Source of the DNA: Paenibacillus lignilyticus
GTDB taxonomy: Bacteria > Bacillota > Bacilli > Paenibacillales > Paenibacillaceae
Length of the DNA stretch: 64,000 nt
Assembly: GCF_017942085.1 (NCBI RefSeq)
Contig: NZ_JAGKSP010000001.1
Location: forward strand, 434,001 to 498,000
Direction: 5' to 3'
Below the pieces are notes generated by a model. It was not told where the DNA came from. It did not search any database and was given only the letters and a program-made list of their open reading frames with translations. The position numbers and the translations under genes were made by a program. Of the stretch, positions 7,975-13,665 are shown one piece after another. Position 1 is the first letter of the stretch, and each line of letters begins with the position of its first letter.

Positions 7975-8880
7975 ATGCCAGCTGCAAGCAGTAAGAATAC
8001 AAATCAGCACCGCACTTCCGATCATTATAAATTTACGGATTATAACAATACGCAGCCGGCTCAGGGCGAATTGTCGCTGCTCTTCAGCGGGGAAGGCAAG
8101 CCGGTTGCCGGCCATTTCATCGGACCTGCCGTTCATAACTATTACCTCGTGCACACCGTTCTCTCGGGCCGCGGAACGTTCGAGATCGACGGTGTCCGAT
8201 ACTCGTGCGCAAAAGGCGATACCTTTATTATTTTTCCGGATGAGCTGTTCACGTATCGAGCCGACGAGAAAGAACCGTGGCATTACATGTGGGTGGCCTT
8301 CAAAGGCCATATCTCCGAGCATCTGCTGCTGACGCTCGGATTCTCCCCCTCACGCCCCATCGTTCATACGGACGATGTTCGTCCGCTCGCAGCGTTATAT
8401 CGCAAGATTCGAGGTGCGCTGGAGTCAACTCCGTTCCCGGAGCTTGCCGATTTGGAAGCCAATGGGCTGCTGCGCATTTTCCTGAAGGAGCTTGGACTGT
8501 TGAATGCAGGCAATCTCGCCTTTAATTCCATTGCCATCGTGTCGGACATCGACAGGCAAATCAAACAGGCGGTTCGCTGGTTGTCTTACCAATATGCACA
8601 GCAAATTTCGATCGAGGATTTATCGCGAAGCTTAGGCTACCATCGCACGCATTTATCCAAAATGTTCAAGCAAGTTACAGGCGTGTCTCCGATGCAGTTT
8701 CTGCTCAAGGTACGGATGGAGCGAGCGAAGGAGCTGCTCAATGGCCAGTATCACTTGTCGATCGACCAGGTCGCATCCTCCGTCGGCTACACCGACGCCC
8801 TGTATTTCTCCAAGCAGTTTCGCAAAACATTCGGGTACTCGCCGTCCGAATACCGACTGCATGCCAGAAACTTCAAATAG
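7975..8880 (+). CDS. AraC family transcriptional regulator (cupin sensor) beside melA
   Basis: This 301-residue regulator has an N-terminal sugar-binding cupin-like domain (about 40-155, with LSGRGTFEIDG and the CAKGDTFIIFPDE turn). A C-terminal double helix-turn-helix follows (about 200-300: ISIEDLSRSLGYHRTHLSKMFKQVTGVSP, then IDQVASSVGYTDALYFSKQFRKTFGYSPSEYR split over two helices). It is divergent from the GH4 gene and most probably activates it in response to an alpha-galactoside or its product. The ATG at 7975 is chosen over a TTG at 7960 because the G-rich GGGGGC is 7 bases upstream, whereas the TTG has its GAGG too close. A strong hairpin follows the stop. Confidence 0.85.
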   Translation: MPAASSKNTNQHRTSDHYKFTDYNNTQPAQGELSLLFSGEGKPVAGHFIGPAVHNYYLVHTVLSGRGTFEIDGVRYSCAKGDTFIIFPDELFTYRADEKEPWHYMWVAFKGHISEHLLLTLGFSPSRPIVHTDDVRPLAALYRKIRGALESTPFPELADLEANGLLRIFLKELGLLNAGNLAFNSIAIVSDIDRQIKQAVRWLSYQYAQQISIEDLSRSLGYHRTHLSKMFKQVTGVSPMQFLLKVRMERAKELLNGQYHLSIDQVASSVGYTDALYFSKQFRKTFGYSPSEYRLHARNFK

Positions 8881-8889
8881 CACATACAC

Positions 8890-8930
8890 AAGAAGGCTTC
8901 GCCGCATGATCGATGCGGCGAAGCCTTCTT
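8890..8930. terminator. Strong hairpin between convergent AraC and ytxH genes
   Basis: A perfect 18-bp stem, AAGAAGGCTTCGCCGCAT paired with its complement, has a 5-base loop. It lies directly between two convergent genes. T tracts are weak on both sides. Confidence 0.7.
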
Positions 8931-8956
8931 GGTCATTCACAATGTAAGTTGTTGGA

Positions 8957-9376
8957 TTAGCTAATGGTTTGCAGCTCTTCTTTGCGGTCTTGCATTAACT
9001 CTTCAACCTTGTCTTGAACGGCTTCTCCCGCTTCTTGCACCAGGTCTCCGGCTTCATCCAGCACTTCTTCTGCTTCTTCTTTGCCGGCTTGGCGCCAGCT
9101 GCGAACATTGTCCAGGACAGTGCTTGCCGTTTCTTTCGCTTTGCTTGCCGCTACCGTTACGCCGCCGCTAACTTGTTTGGCGATACGAGTCGTTGAGTCG
9201 CCTACTTGACCGGCTATACGTACGGTGTGTTCGGAAACAACCTGTGTTCCGTCTGCGATATCTTTACGAAGCTCACGGCCTGATTTGGGAGCAAGCAACA
9301 GTGCTGTTACGGAACCAATTACGCCGCCTGCAATTGCACCAACCAAGAAACTTTTCTTTCCACTGACTTTTGCCAT
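8957..9376 (-). CDS. YtxH family protein
   Basis: This 139-residue protein opens with a glycine-rich membrane segment (SFLVGAIAGGVIGSVTALLLAPKSGRELRKDI, here given in parts: residues 8-27 are hydrophobic, then APKSGRELR), the signature of the YtxH family. A long amphipathic, coiled-coil-like acidic region follows (about 40-139, rich in Glu, Ala and Val). YtxH proteins are small stress-associated proteins of unknown mechanism. The ATG at 9376 has AAAGGAG 10 bases upstream; a longer reading from 9577 would run into the preceding gene. It follows the YtxG-like gene by 70 bases, matching the ytxGH pair of Bacillus. Confidence 0.82.
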   Translation of the reverse strand: MAKVSGKKSFLVGAIAGGVIGSVTALLLAPKSGRELRKDIADGTQVVSEHTVRIAGQVGDSTTRIAKQVSGGVTVAASKAKETASTVLDNVRSWRQAGKEEAEEVLDEAGDLVQEAGEAVQDKVEELMQDRKEELQTIS

Positions 9377-9446
9377 CTTCAATACACTCCTTTGGTACAG
9401 CGGCTTGCGCTGCTTTCGATCACGCAGCAGCATAGCGACTGTATTA

Positions 9447-9932
9447 TTAGTTAGTAGTATCCTGCCCTTGGCCATAGCTCGAGCATGCAGAGGAGCGGCT
9501 ATCTTTCCGTTTGTTTTGCCAAAACTGCCACACCGCATAACTGACCTCAGCCCAGTCAAGCGCTTCCGTGATACCATGCTTCACTTTCTCGCCTGACTTT
9601 GCAGCATGTCGTTCCACCGTTTCGTTCAGGTCTGTGGAAACCCGGTTCACGGTGAAGGACAATTGATTCGCCGCATCGCCGATTCGTTTCGTCGCTTCTG
9701 CCACTTTGGACATGCCGTCCAGCTGCTTCTGCACGGTTCTGACAGTTGCGGTCACCGGATCCATCAGCGCAGTCACCTGAGCTGCCGCATGCTGTGTATA
9801 CTGCTCCATCGCTTCGGCTGTTTGAATCAACTTTCCCAGCTTGCGATCCGCTGATCGCAGCCAGAGCAAAATCCCAATTACCAATGCGACGAAAGCAGCG
9901 ACTGCTGCTCCCTCAAGCCATATCCGATCCAT
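9447..9932 (-). CDS. DUF948 (YtxG-like) protein
   Basis: This 161-residue protein has one N-terminal transmembrane helix (about 8-25, AAVAAFVALVIGILLWL), followed by a long coiled-coil-like region containing the DUF948 pattern (MDPVTATVRTVQKQLD... and NQLSFTVNRVSTDLNETV). DUF948 proteins such as YtxG are general-stress-associated membrane proteins without a known activity. AGGAGG precedes the ATG. The downstream neighbour is ytxH-like, so the two are probably one transcript and partner proteins. Confidence 0.8.
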   Translation of the reverse strand: MDRIWLEGAAVAAFVALVIGILLWLRSADRKLGKLIQTAEAMEQYTQHAAAQVTALMDPVTATVRTVQKQLDGMSKVAEATKRIGDAANQLSFTVNRVSTDLNETVERHAAKSGEKVKHGITEALDWAEVSYAVWQFWQNKRKDSRSSACSSYGQGQDTTN

Positions 9933-10026
9933 GAGCGGACACCTCCTAACGTACTGCCTTGCGGGCTATTGCCCATTTCTTACTGACATAATACCCAGCA
10001 TGGGCTTGTTTTGACACAACACTCGA

Positions 10027-10066
10027 AAAAAAAAGAGGCGTTAGGACCATCTCCTAACACCTCTTT
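10027..10066 (-). terminator. Intrinsic terminator of the SufR-like gene
   Basis: On the minus strand, a stem of AAAGAGGTGTTAGGA with TCCTAACGCCTCTTT (one mismatch) is followed by a run of T. It lies a few bases past the regulator's stop codon. Confidence 0.88.
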
Positions 10067-10070
10067 ATGC

Positions 10071-10739
10071 TTATAAGCCTGCGATTCGGTAGCTGCACTT
10101 GCCGCCGCCTTTAGCCAAACATTCCGTTCGTTCCACGTCCGTTCCAAGCAGCTGCCGGAATAACGACAGCTCACATTGGCAGGCCTGCTGATAACGATTC
10201 GCGACCTGAGCGATGGGACAATTGTATTCGTGCATCACAAGTCCGTTCTCGTCGTTCTCGAGCGATACCATGTAACCGCCCTCGTTCTGAATCGAAGCAA
10301 GCTCGGTTACTTTCTCCTCCAGCGACTTCCCATCCATGCGATAGGCATATCGTTCGATCAGCTTGCGTTTACGGCCTTCAAACAATCGGTCAACGATGAC
10401 AGCCGTCTCGGGATCGTCCTCCAGCTCTTCCAGAAAGTCCAGTGCGAGAACATGGTAGTTCTTCGGGAATAACAGCTCGGCTTGCTCCGTTAGACGGAAC
10501 ATATGGGTCGGTCGCCCCATTGCCTGACGCACAATGGTCGGCGCAATAAGACCGTCCCGCTCAAGCGTGCTGAGATGGCGGCGTACAGCCATTTCCGTAA
10601 TTTGCAGATGCTTTGCGAGCTCACCGGCATTCATCTGTCCGTTTGTTTTGAGCAGCGTAAGGACGGTTTGCCTTGTCGAGCCTTCCAGCCTAAATAGAGG
10701 CTCCTTCTGCATGCTCATCGGAGTTCCATCCTGTTCCAT
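10071..10739 (-). CDS. SufR-like Fe-S cluster-binding transcriptional regulator
   Basis: This 222-residue regulator has an N-terminal winged helix (about 20-85; TRQTVLTLLKTNGQMNAGEL, then the recognition helix TEMAVRRHLSTLERDGLI). The C-terminal domain carries five cysteines: Cys174, Cys187, Cys189, Cys207 and Cys215. The Cx12CxC arrangement is the cluster-binding pattern of SufR, which represses suf Fe-S assembly genes when it holds a cluster. The ATG at 10739 is supported by AAGGTGG; a longer reading upstream has no binding site. No suf genes are adjacent, so its targets are unknown. The upstream HEPN-type gene ends 91 bases before this start. Confidence 0.75.
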   Translation of the reverse strand: MEQDGTPMSMQKEPLFRLEGSTRQTVLTLLKTNGQMNAGELAKHLQITEMAVRRHLSTLERDGLIAPTIVRQAMGRPTHMFRLTEQAELLFPKNYHVLALDFLEELEDDPETAVIVDRLFEGRKRKLIERYAYRMDGKSLEEKVTELASIQNEGGYMVSLENDENGLVMHEYNCPIAQVANRYQQACQCELSLFRQLLGTDVERTECLAKGGGKCSYRIAGL

Positions 10740-10830
10740 TCCCTCACCACCTTCGGCACTACAGCGCGTTCTAATGTCGTCATTGTAACGCATTTTCGCT
10801 GATTCGTAAATCGACAACAGCCTCCGGCAG

Positions 10831-11256
10831 TTAACTGCCCAGCTCTTGGACGAGATACGCTTCTACAGCGGATTTGAACGCCGTCAGCGTTACCGGCAGC
10901 AGCGTCGTTAAGGGATGGAGCTCAGCCCGGTTCCATTCAAAATAATCCTGTACAAGCGGTTTGCGCAGCCGAACAAGCTCAATCAGCGTCTCTTGCAGCT
11001 CCGCCGGGAATACGCGCTCCCCTTCAATAATCGTCACGATGTCTTCATAGCTGCTTGCGTCGCGCATAATAAATCCGTCAATCAGATAGCTTCCGATATC
11101 TGTCACGGCCTCAATGGCCAAATGCAATGCGCGCTCCTGAGCAAGACCTTGCATCAAGCCGCCATCCCAGTTCTTCTCCAGCTGCGTCAGCGCAGCTACG
11201 ACGTCCGGAATGACGGACAGACGCACAGCCAGCTGCTCGCGGTTCACATAATACAT
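10831..11256 (-). CDS. DUF86/HepT-like (YutE-type) protein
   Basis: This is a 141-residue all-helical protein of the DUF86/HEPN family, similar to Bacillus YutE. HALLMARKS: LAIEAVTDIGSYLIDGFIMRDASSYEDIV and VRLRKPLVQDYF (given as short stretches of one helix each). HEPN RNases and HepT toxins carry an Rx4-6H motif; in the corresponding helix this protein reads RKPLVQDY, with Gln where the His would be. No minimal nucleotidyltransferase partner is adjacent. It is therefore probably not an active toxin, and its role is unknown. The ribosome binding site before the ATG is weak (GGGG at a distance). A small membrane peptide gene lies just upstream on the same strand. Confidence 0.72.
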   Translation of the reverse strand: MYYVNREQLAVRLSVIPDVVAALTQLEKNWDGGLMQGLAQERALHLAIEAVTDIGSYLIDGFIMRDASSYEDIVTIIEGERVFPAELQETLIELVRLRKPLVQDYFEWNRAELHPLTTLLPVTLTAFKSAVEAYLVQELGS

Positions 11257-11280
11257 ACCTGCAAAACCCCTGTTCCGTTA

Positions 11281-11385
11281 TTACCTCTTGTTCTTACGCG
11301 CTTTGCGTTTCAACCAGACCGTCATGACAATCGCGCTGATGATCACGACGATCAGGTAGGTCATCATTTCAAATACATCACCCAT
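11281..11385 (-). CDS. 34-residue single-span membrane peptide
   Basis: This very short reading frame runs from ATG at 11385 to TAA. The peptide starts MGDVFEMMTYLIVVIISA, has one hydrophobic helix (about 8-24), and ends in a strongly basic tail (KRKARKNKR). AGGGCG lies about 9 bases upstream. The clean membrane-peptide design and fit between two annotated genes (25-26 bases on each side) support it being real. I do not recognise a family; small bacillar membrane peptides of this shape are often sporulation- or stress-associated, but that is only an analogy. Confidence 0.55.
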   Translation of the reverse strand: MGDVFEMMTYLIVVIISAIVMTVWLKRKARKNKR

Positions 11386-11411
11386 GATTTAAATCGCCCT
11401 TTACCCTTTTC

Positions 11412-11699
11412 TTAGCTCTCGTAGTCCACGGATGCGGATGCTTCACGAACCTCTGCCATATGCGCGATGACTTCCTTATGTACCGGATGAACCTGATAAG
11501 CAGCCAGCGTGTCCATCGATTCGAATTTCGTTACAAGCGCGATGTCATACGAACGTTCCGAATGCAGCACATCCGTACCCACTTCAATGGACAGCAGCTC
11601 ATCGATTTTGCCTTCCATATTTTTGAGCACTTGAACGGTGCGGGCAACACTCTCAGGGCTGCCGTCCTTCAATTTGAACAATACGATATGCGTTATCAT
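11412..11699 (-). CDS. Dabb family (stress-responsive alpha-beta barrel) protein
   Basis: This 95-residue dimeric alpha-beta barrel protein belongs to the Dabb family. The N-terminus MITHIVLFKLKDGSPE and the central LSIEVGTDVLHSERSYDIALV and AYQVHPVHKEV segments are typical. Members include plant stress proteins and small cyclases or monooxygenase-like folds; the substrate is unknown. AAGGAG precedes the ATG at 11699 and the length fits the family. The small membrane peptide gene follows downstream. Confidence 0.8.
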   Translation of the reverse strand: MITHIVLFKLKDGSPESVARTVQVLKNMEGKIDELLSIEVGTDVLHSERSYDIALVTKFESMDTLAAYQVHPVHKEVIAHMAEVREASASVDYES

Positions 11700-11807
11700 A
11701 ATAAGTTCGCTCCTTCGATATTGGAATGGGATGCAAAGCATCCTTTTGTCACATAATAACCCAAGGTGCCGACGATCGGCAATCTTCCAGTAAAGGAGAT
11801 TCAACGC

Positions 11808-12068
11808 ATGCGCTATCCGGTAACGATTGCAGCAACGCTTATCGGCGTCGCTTTATGCCTTTATAACTCTACAGGCTACGATCCGCACAATCTGGTGTTC
11901 TTCATGTTCAGCGTCCCTGCTTGGATTACAGACATGATCGTGGATATTCATGAGGTTAACGTGTACCTCATGTATGTGCTAACGATTGCCAGCTGGGCTC
12001 TGCTTGGCTTCATCTGCGATTACGCTGTAGCCAGAGGGCGCAGAGGCCGTCGCCGCTCGTATGATTGA
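11808..12068 (+). CDS. Small two-span membrane protein, unknown
   Basis: This 86-residue protein has an N-terminal hydrophobic segment (about 5-22, VTIAATLIGVALCLY), a moderately hydrophobic middle, a clear second membrane span (about 54-73, YLMYVLTIASWALLGFICDY) and a strongly basic Arg-rich tail. The ATG at 11808 has AAAGGAG upstream. I recognise no family. It is transcribed opposite to its neighbours and ends at a bidirectional terminator. Confidence 0.65.
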   Translation: MRYPVTIAATLIGVALCLYNSTGYDPHNLVFFMFSVPAWITDMIVDIHEVNVYLMYVLTIASWALLGFICDYAVARGRRGRRRSYD

Positions 12069-12086
12069 AATGGAAGTGAATTTTAA

Positions 12087-12115
12087 AAAAAGGAGCCGTT
12101 AGCGGGCTCCTTTTT
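12087..12115. terminator. Bidirectional intrinsic terminator
   Basis: Stem AAAAAGGAGCC with GGCTCCTTTTT encloses a 7-base loop. It has a T run on the plus side and an A run giving a T run on the minus side. It sits between two convergent genes. Confidence 0.9.
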
Positions 12116-12120
12116 GCTTG

Positions 12121-12504
12121 TTATTCAACGATTAGAACGGATTTCATATCCAGATGGCCTGTTCCGCAAGCAACGGCACAGTGCATCTCGTATTTACCCG
12201 GTTTATCGAATACCACTTCTTGCTCCATCTTGTCGCCTTGAAGATCAATGCCCAGATCAGGAATAGCAAGACCATGCACGCCACTCTTATTGATCAATTT
12301 GAGTTTTACTTTATCGCCTGCTTTTACTTTGTATTCTTCTTTGTCGAATACGAAGTCAGATGAGGCTTCAACTTTCAATAATGTAACGCCCGGCGGCAAT
12401 GACGCTGCCTCGTCAACCGGCTTACCCGGAAGCTGAGTCGTCAGCAAGTATACGCCCAAAACCGAAGCTGCTGCGAAAACGATGAACATAATCCACTTAT
12501 GCAT
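12121..12504 (-). CDS. Membrane-anchored cupredoxin with a CuA-type site
   Basis: This 127-residue protein has an N-terminal membrane anchor (about 5-22) and one cupredoxin domain on the outer face. The copper ligands visible are His77 (SGVHGL) and the C-terminal set Cys109, Cys113, His117 and Met120 (CxxxCGxGHxDM), the pattern of the binuclear CuA centre in cytochrome c oxidase subunit II. Unlike subunit II it has a single anchor and no oxidase genes alongside. It could be a stand-alone electron carrier, a nitrous-oxide- or oxidase-related protein, or a copper assembly factor. The ATG is preceded by GGGGAG, and a terminator follows. Confidence 0.8.
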   Translation of the reverse strand: MHKWIMFIVFAAASVLGVYLLTTQLPGKPVDEAASLPPGVTLLKVEASSDFVFDKEEYKVKAGDKVKLKLINKSGVHGLAIPDLGIDLQGDKMEQEVVFDKPGKYEMHCAVACGTGHLDMKSVLIVE

Positions 12505-12628
12505 TGCTTCTTGCTCCCCTTTTCATCAAATGTCTACTCCCTATATTACATAAGATCGTCCGTTCTTCTCAACCTTAAACCGCTTCTGCAAATAAACTTT
12601 TTTCGGCTTTTTGACAAAATGATGAACG

Positions 12629-13006
12629 TCACCTCGTCAAGTAGCTCTTCAGCAGCCGCTCGGATTCAGCCTTCACGAAGGTCCATGGCATAGAGAACGA
12701 GTGACGGTAGCCCATGCAGCTGTATTCCGCACAGAGCCCTGCCGTGCTTCGTTTCTCCTTATCCACGCCGATGCCGCTGTCCCGGAATTGTCTGCGCATG
12801 GCAGCCAGCTCCAGCAGCACTCGGTCTTGGAGCCCTCTGATCATCGATTCATAAAGCCTCGGCAGCTTCGTAGCTGTCGCGCCGATGATCCGAATATCAT
12901 GGTCGAGAATTTGATTCACGATACCAAGCAGCACGTAGCGTTTCACTAATTCCAGCTCCTTGCCGATCTGAACGGGCGGTGAAGACCCCACCGTATCTAC
13001 AGCCAT
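12629..13006 (-). CDS. Unknown protein under a LexA-like operator
   Basis: This 125-residue soluble protein has no recognised family. It is mostly helical in character (GKELELVKRYVLLGIVNQIL and RLYESMIRGLQDRVLLELAAM), with a C-terminal region CAEYSCMGYRHSFSMPWTF containing two cysteines. The ATG at 13006 has GGAGGGG upstream. What stands out is its promoter: TTGCAA, 17 bases, TATAAT, directly followed by the palindrome GAACAAATGTTC on its coding strand, a match to the Gram-positive LexA (DinR) box core GAACN4GTTC. It is therefore a candidate DNA-damage-inducible gene. Confidence 0.65.
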   Translation of the reverse strand: MAVDTVGSSPPVQIGKELELVKRYVLLGIVNQILDHDIRIIGATATKLPRLYESMIRGLQDRVLLELAAMRRQFRDSGIGVDKEKRSTAGLCAEYSCMGYRHSFSMPWTFVKAESERLLKSYLTR

Positions 13007-13033
13007 ATTGACCCCTCCAAGCACTGCGCATAA

Positions 13034-13076
13034 GAACATTTGTTCTCATTATAACAAGTGCCATTTGAAGTTGCAA
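13034..13076 (-). promoter_or_regulatory. Sigma-A promoter with overlapping LexA (SOS) box
   Basis: Minus-strand -35 TTGCAA (13071-13076), 17-base spacer and -10 TATAAT (13048-13053) are near consensus. The palindrome GAACAAATGTTC at 13034-13045, two bases downstream of the -10, covers the likely start site. That is where LexA boxes sit in bacilli. Confidence 0.7.
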
Positions 13077-13101
13077 GACGTGTCAGCGGTGCAAGGGGAA
13101 G

Positions 13102-13130
13102 AAAAAAAGACCATCCCAAACAGGATGGCC
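13102..13130 (-). terminator. Intrinsic terminator of the holin gene
   Basis: Minus-strand stem GCCATCC/GGATGG with a short loop is followed by seven T. It lies about 22 bases past the holin stop. Confidence 0.8.
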
Positions 13131-13151
13131 TCAAAACAAGCGAGCTATACT

Positions 13152-13541
13152 TTACTTTTTGTTCTTAAGGACTTCTATGAGTTGACGGAGGCGGTCGGGC
13201 ATGGGAACGCCGATCCTGCCTAAATTTTCCGTGATGGAAATCAGCTCGTTCGCCAAATAGAAGTAAATGGCTCCACCCATTGCAATGCTGCTTAGCTCCA
13301 GTAATATGTCAATTCGGTGCGCCAGCAGAATCACGACGAGCATGATCCCTTTTCTGGCTATTCCCCATGAACCTATGGAACTGTTTAGTTTCTTTTCCTT
13401 AATGGCAGCCGTTATCCCCGTAATATAATCCGTTCCCATCGCAACGAGAAGGAGAGTCAAGGATTCCGGCCACATTCCGAAAGAGAAGGTTACAAGTGAA
13501 CCAAACAAAGCCGAGATGGTGCAGACGATGGTGTGCGGCAC
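13152..13541 (-). CDS. Phage holin family protein (Bacteriophage_holin_4 / TcdE type)
   Basis: This 129-residue membrane protein has three hydrophobic segments (about 5-20, 25-45 and 66-105). The family pattern PESLTLLLVAMGTDYITGI, then KEKKLNSSIGSWGIARK and YFYLANELISITENLGRIGVPMP, matches the holin_4/TcdE/UtxA group. These proteins make pores that release lysins or toxins; in Paenibacilli lone copies are often chromosomal. The start is a GTG with AAGGGAG upstream. No endolysin or phage genes are next to it, so it is an orphan. Confidence 0.8.
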   Translation of the reverse strand: MPHTIVCTISALFGSLVTFSFGMWPESLTLLLVAMGTDYITGITAAIKEKKLNSSIGSWGIARKGIMLVVILLAHRIDILLELSSIAMGGAIYFYLANELISITENLGRIGVPMPDRLRQLIEVLKNKK

Positions 13542-13619
13542 AACCTCACTCTCCCTTCGTAGTGCGCTTACAATCTATCATATGCGGGAGAGTATAAGGT
13601 TGTCCGTCAAACAGCCCTG

Positions 13620-13646
13620 AAAACGTATATCGTTTGTATACGTTTT
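13620..13646 (-). terminator. Inverted repeat downstream of GH36, probable terminator
   Basis: AAAACGTATA and TATACGTTTT, 10-bp arms with a 7-base loop, begin 20 bases past the GH36 stop. The stem is AT-rich, so terminator strength is uncertain; it might instead be a protein-binding palindrome. Confidence 0.5.
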
Positions 13647-13665
13647 GGCGTGGATCTGATGAAAA

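Noticed and set aside
9960..10010. GGGTAT hexamer upstream of ytxG resembling a sigma-B -10 box
   Set aside because: No matching GTTT -35 at proper spacing; many Paenibacilli lack a classic sigma-B system.
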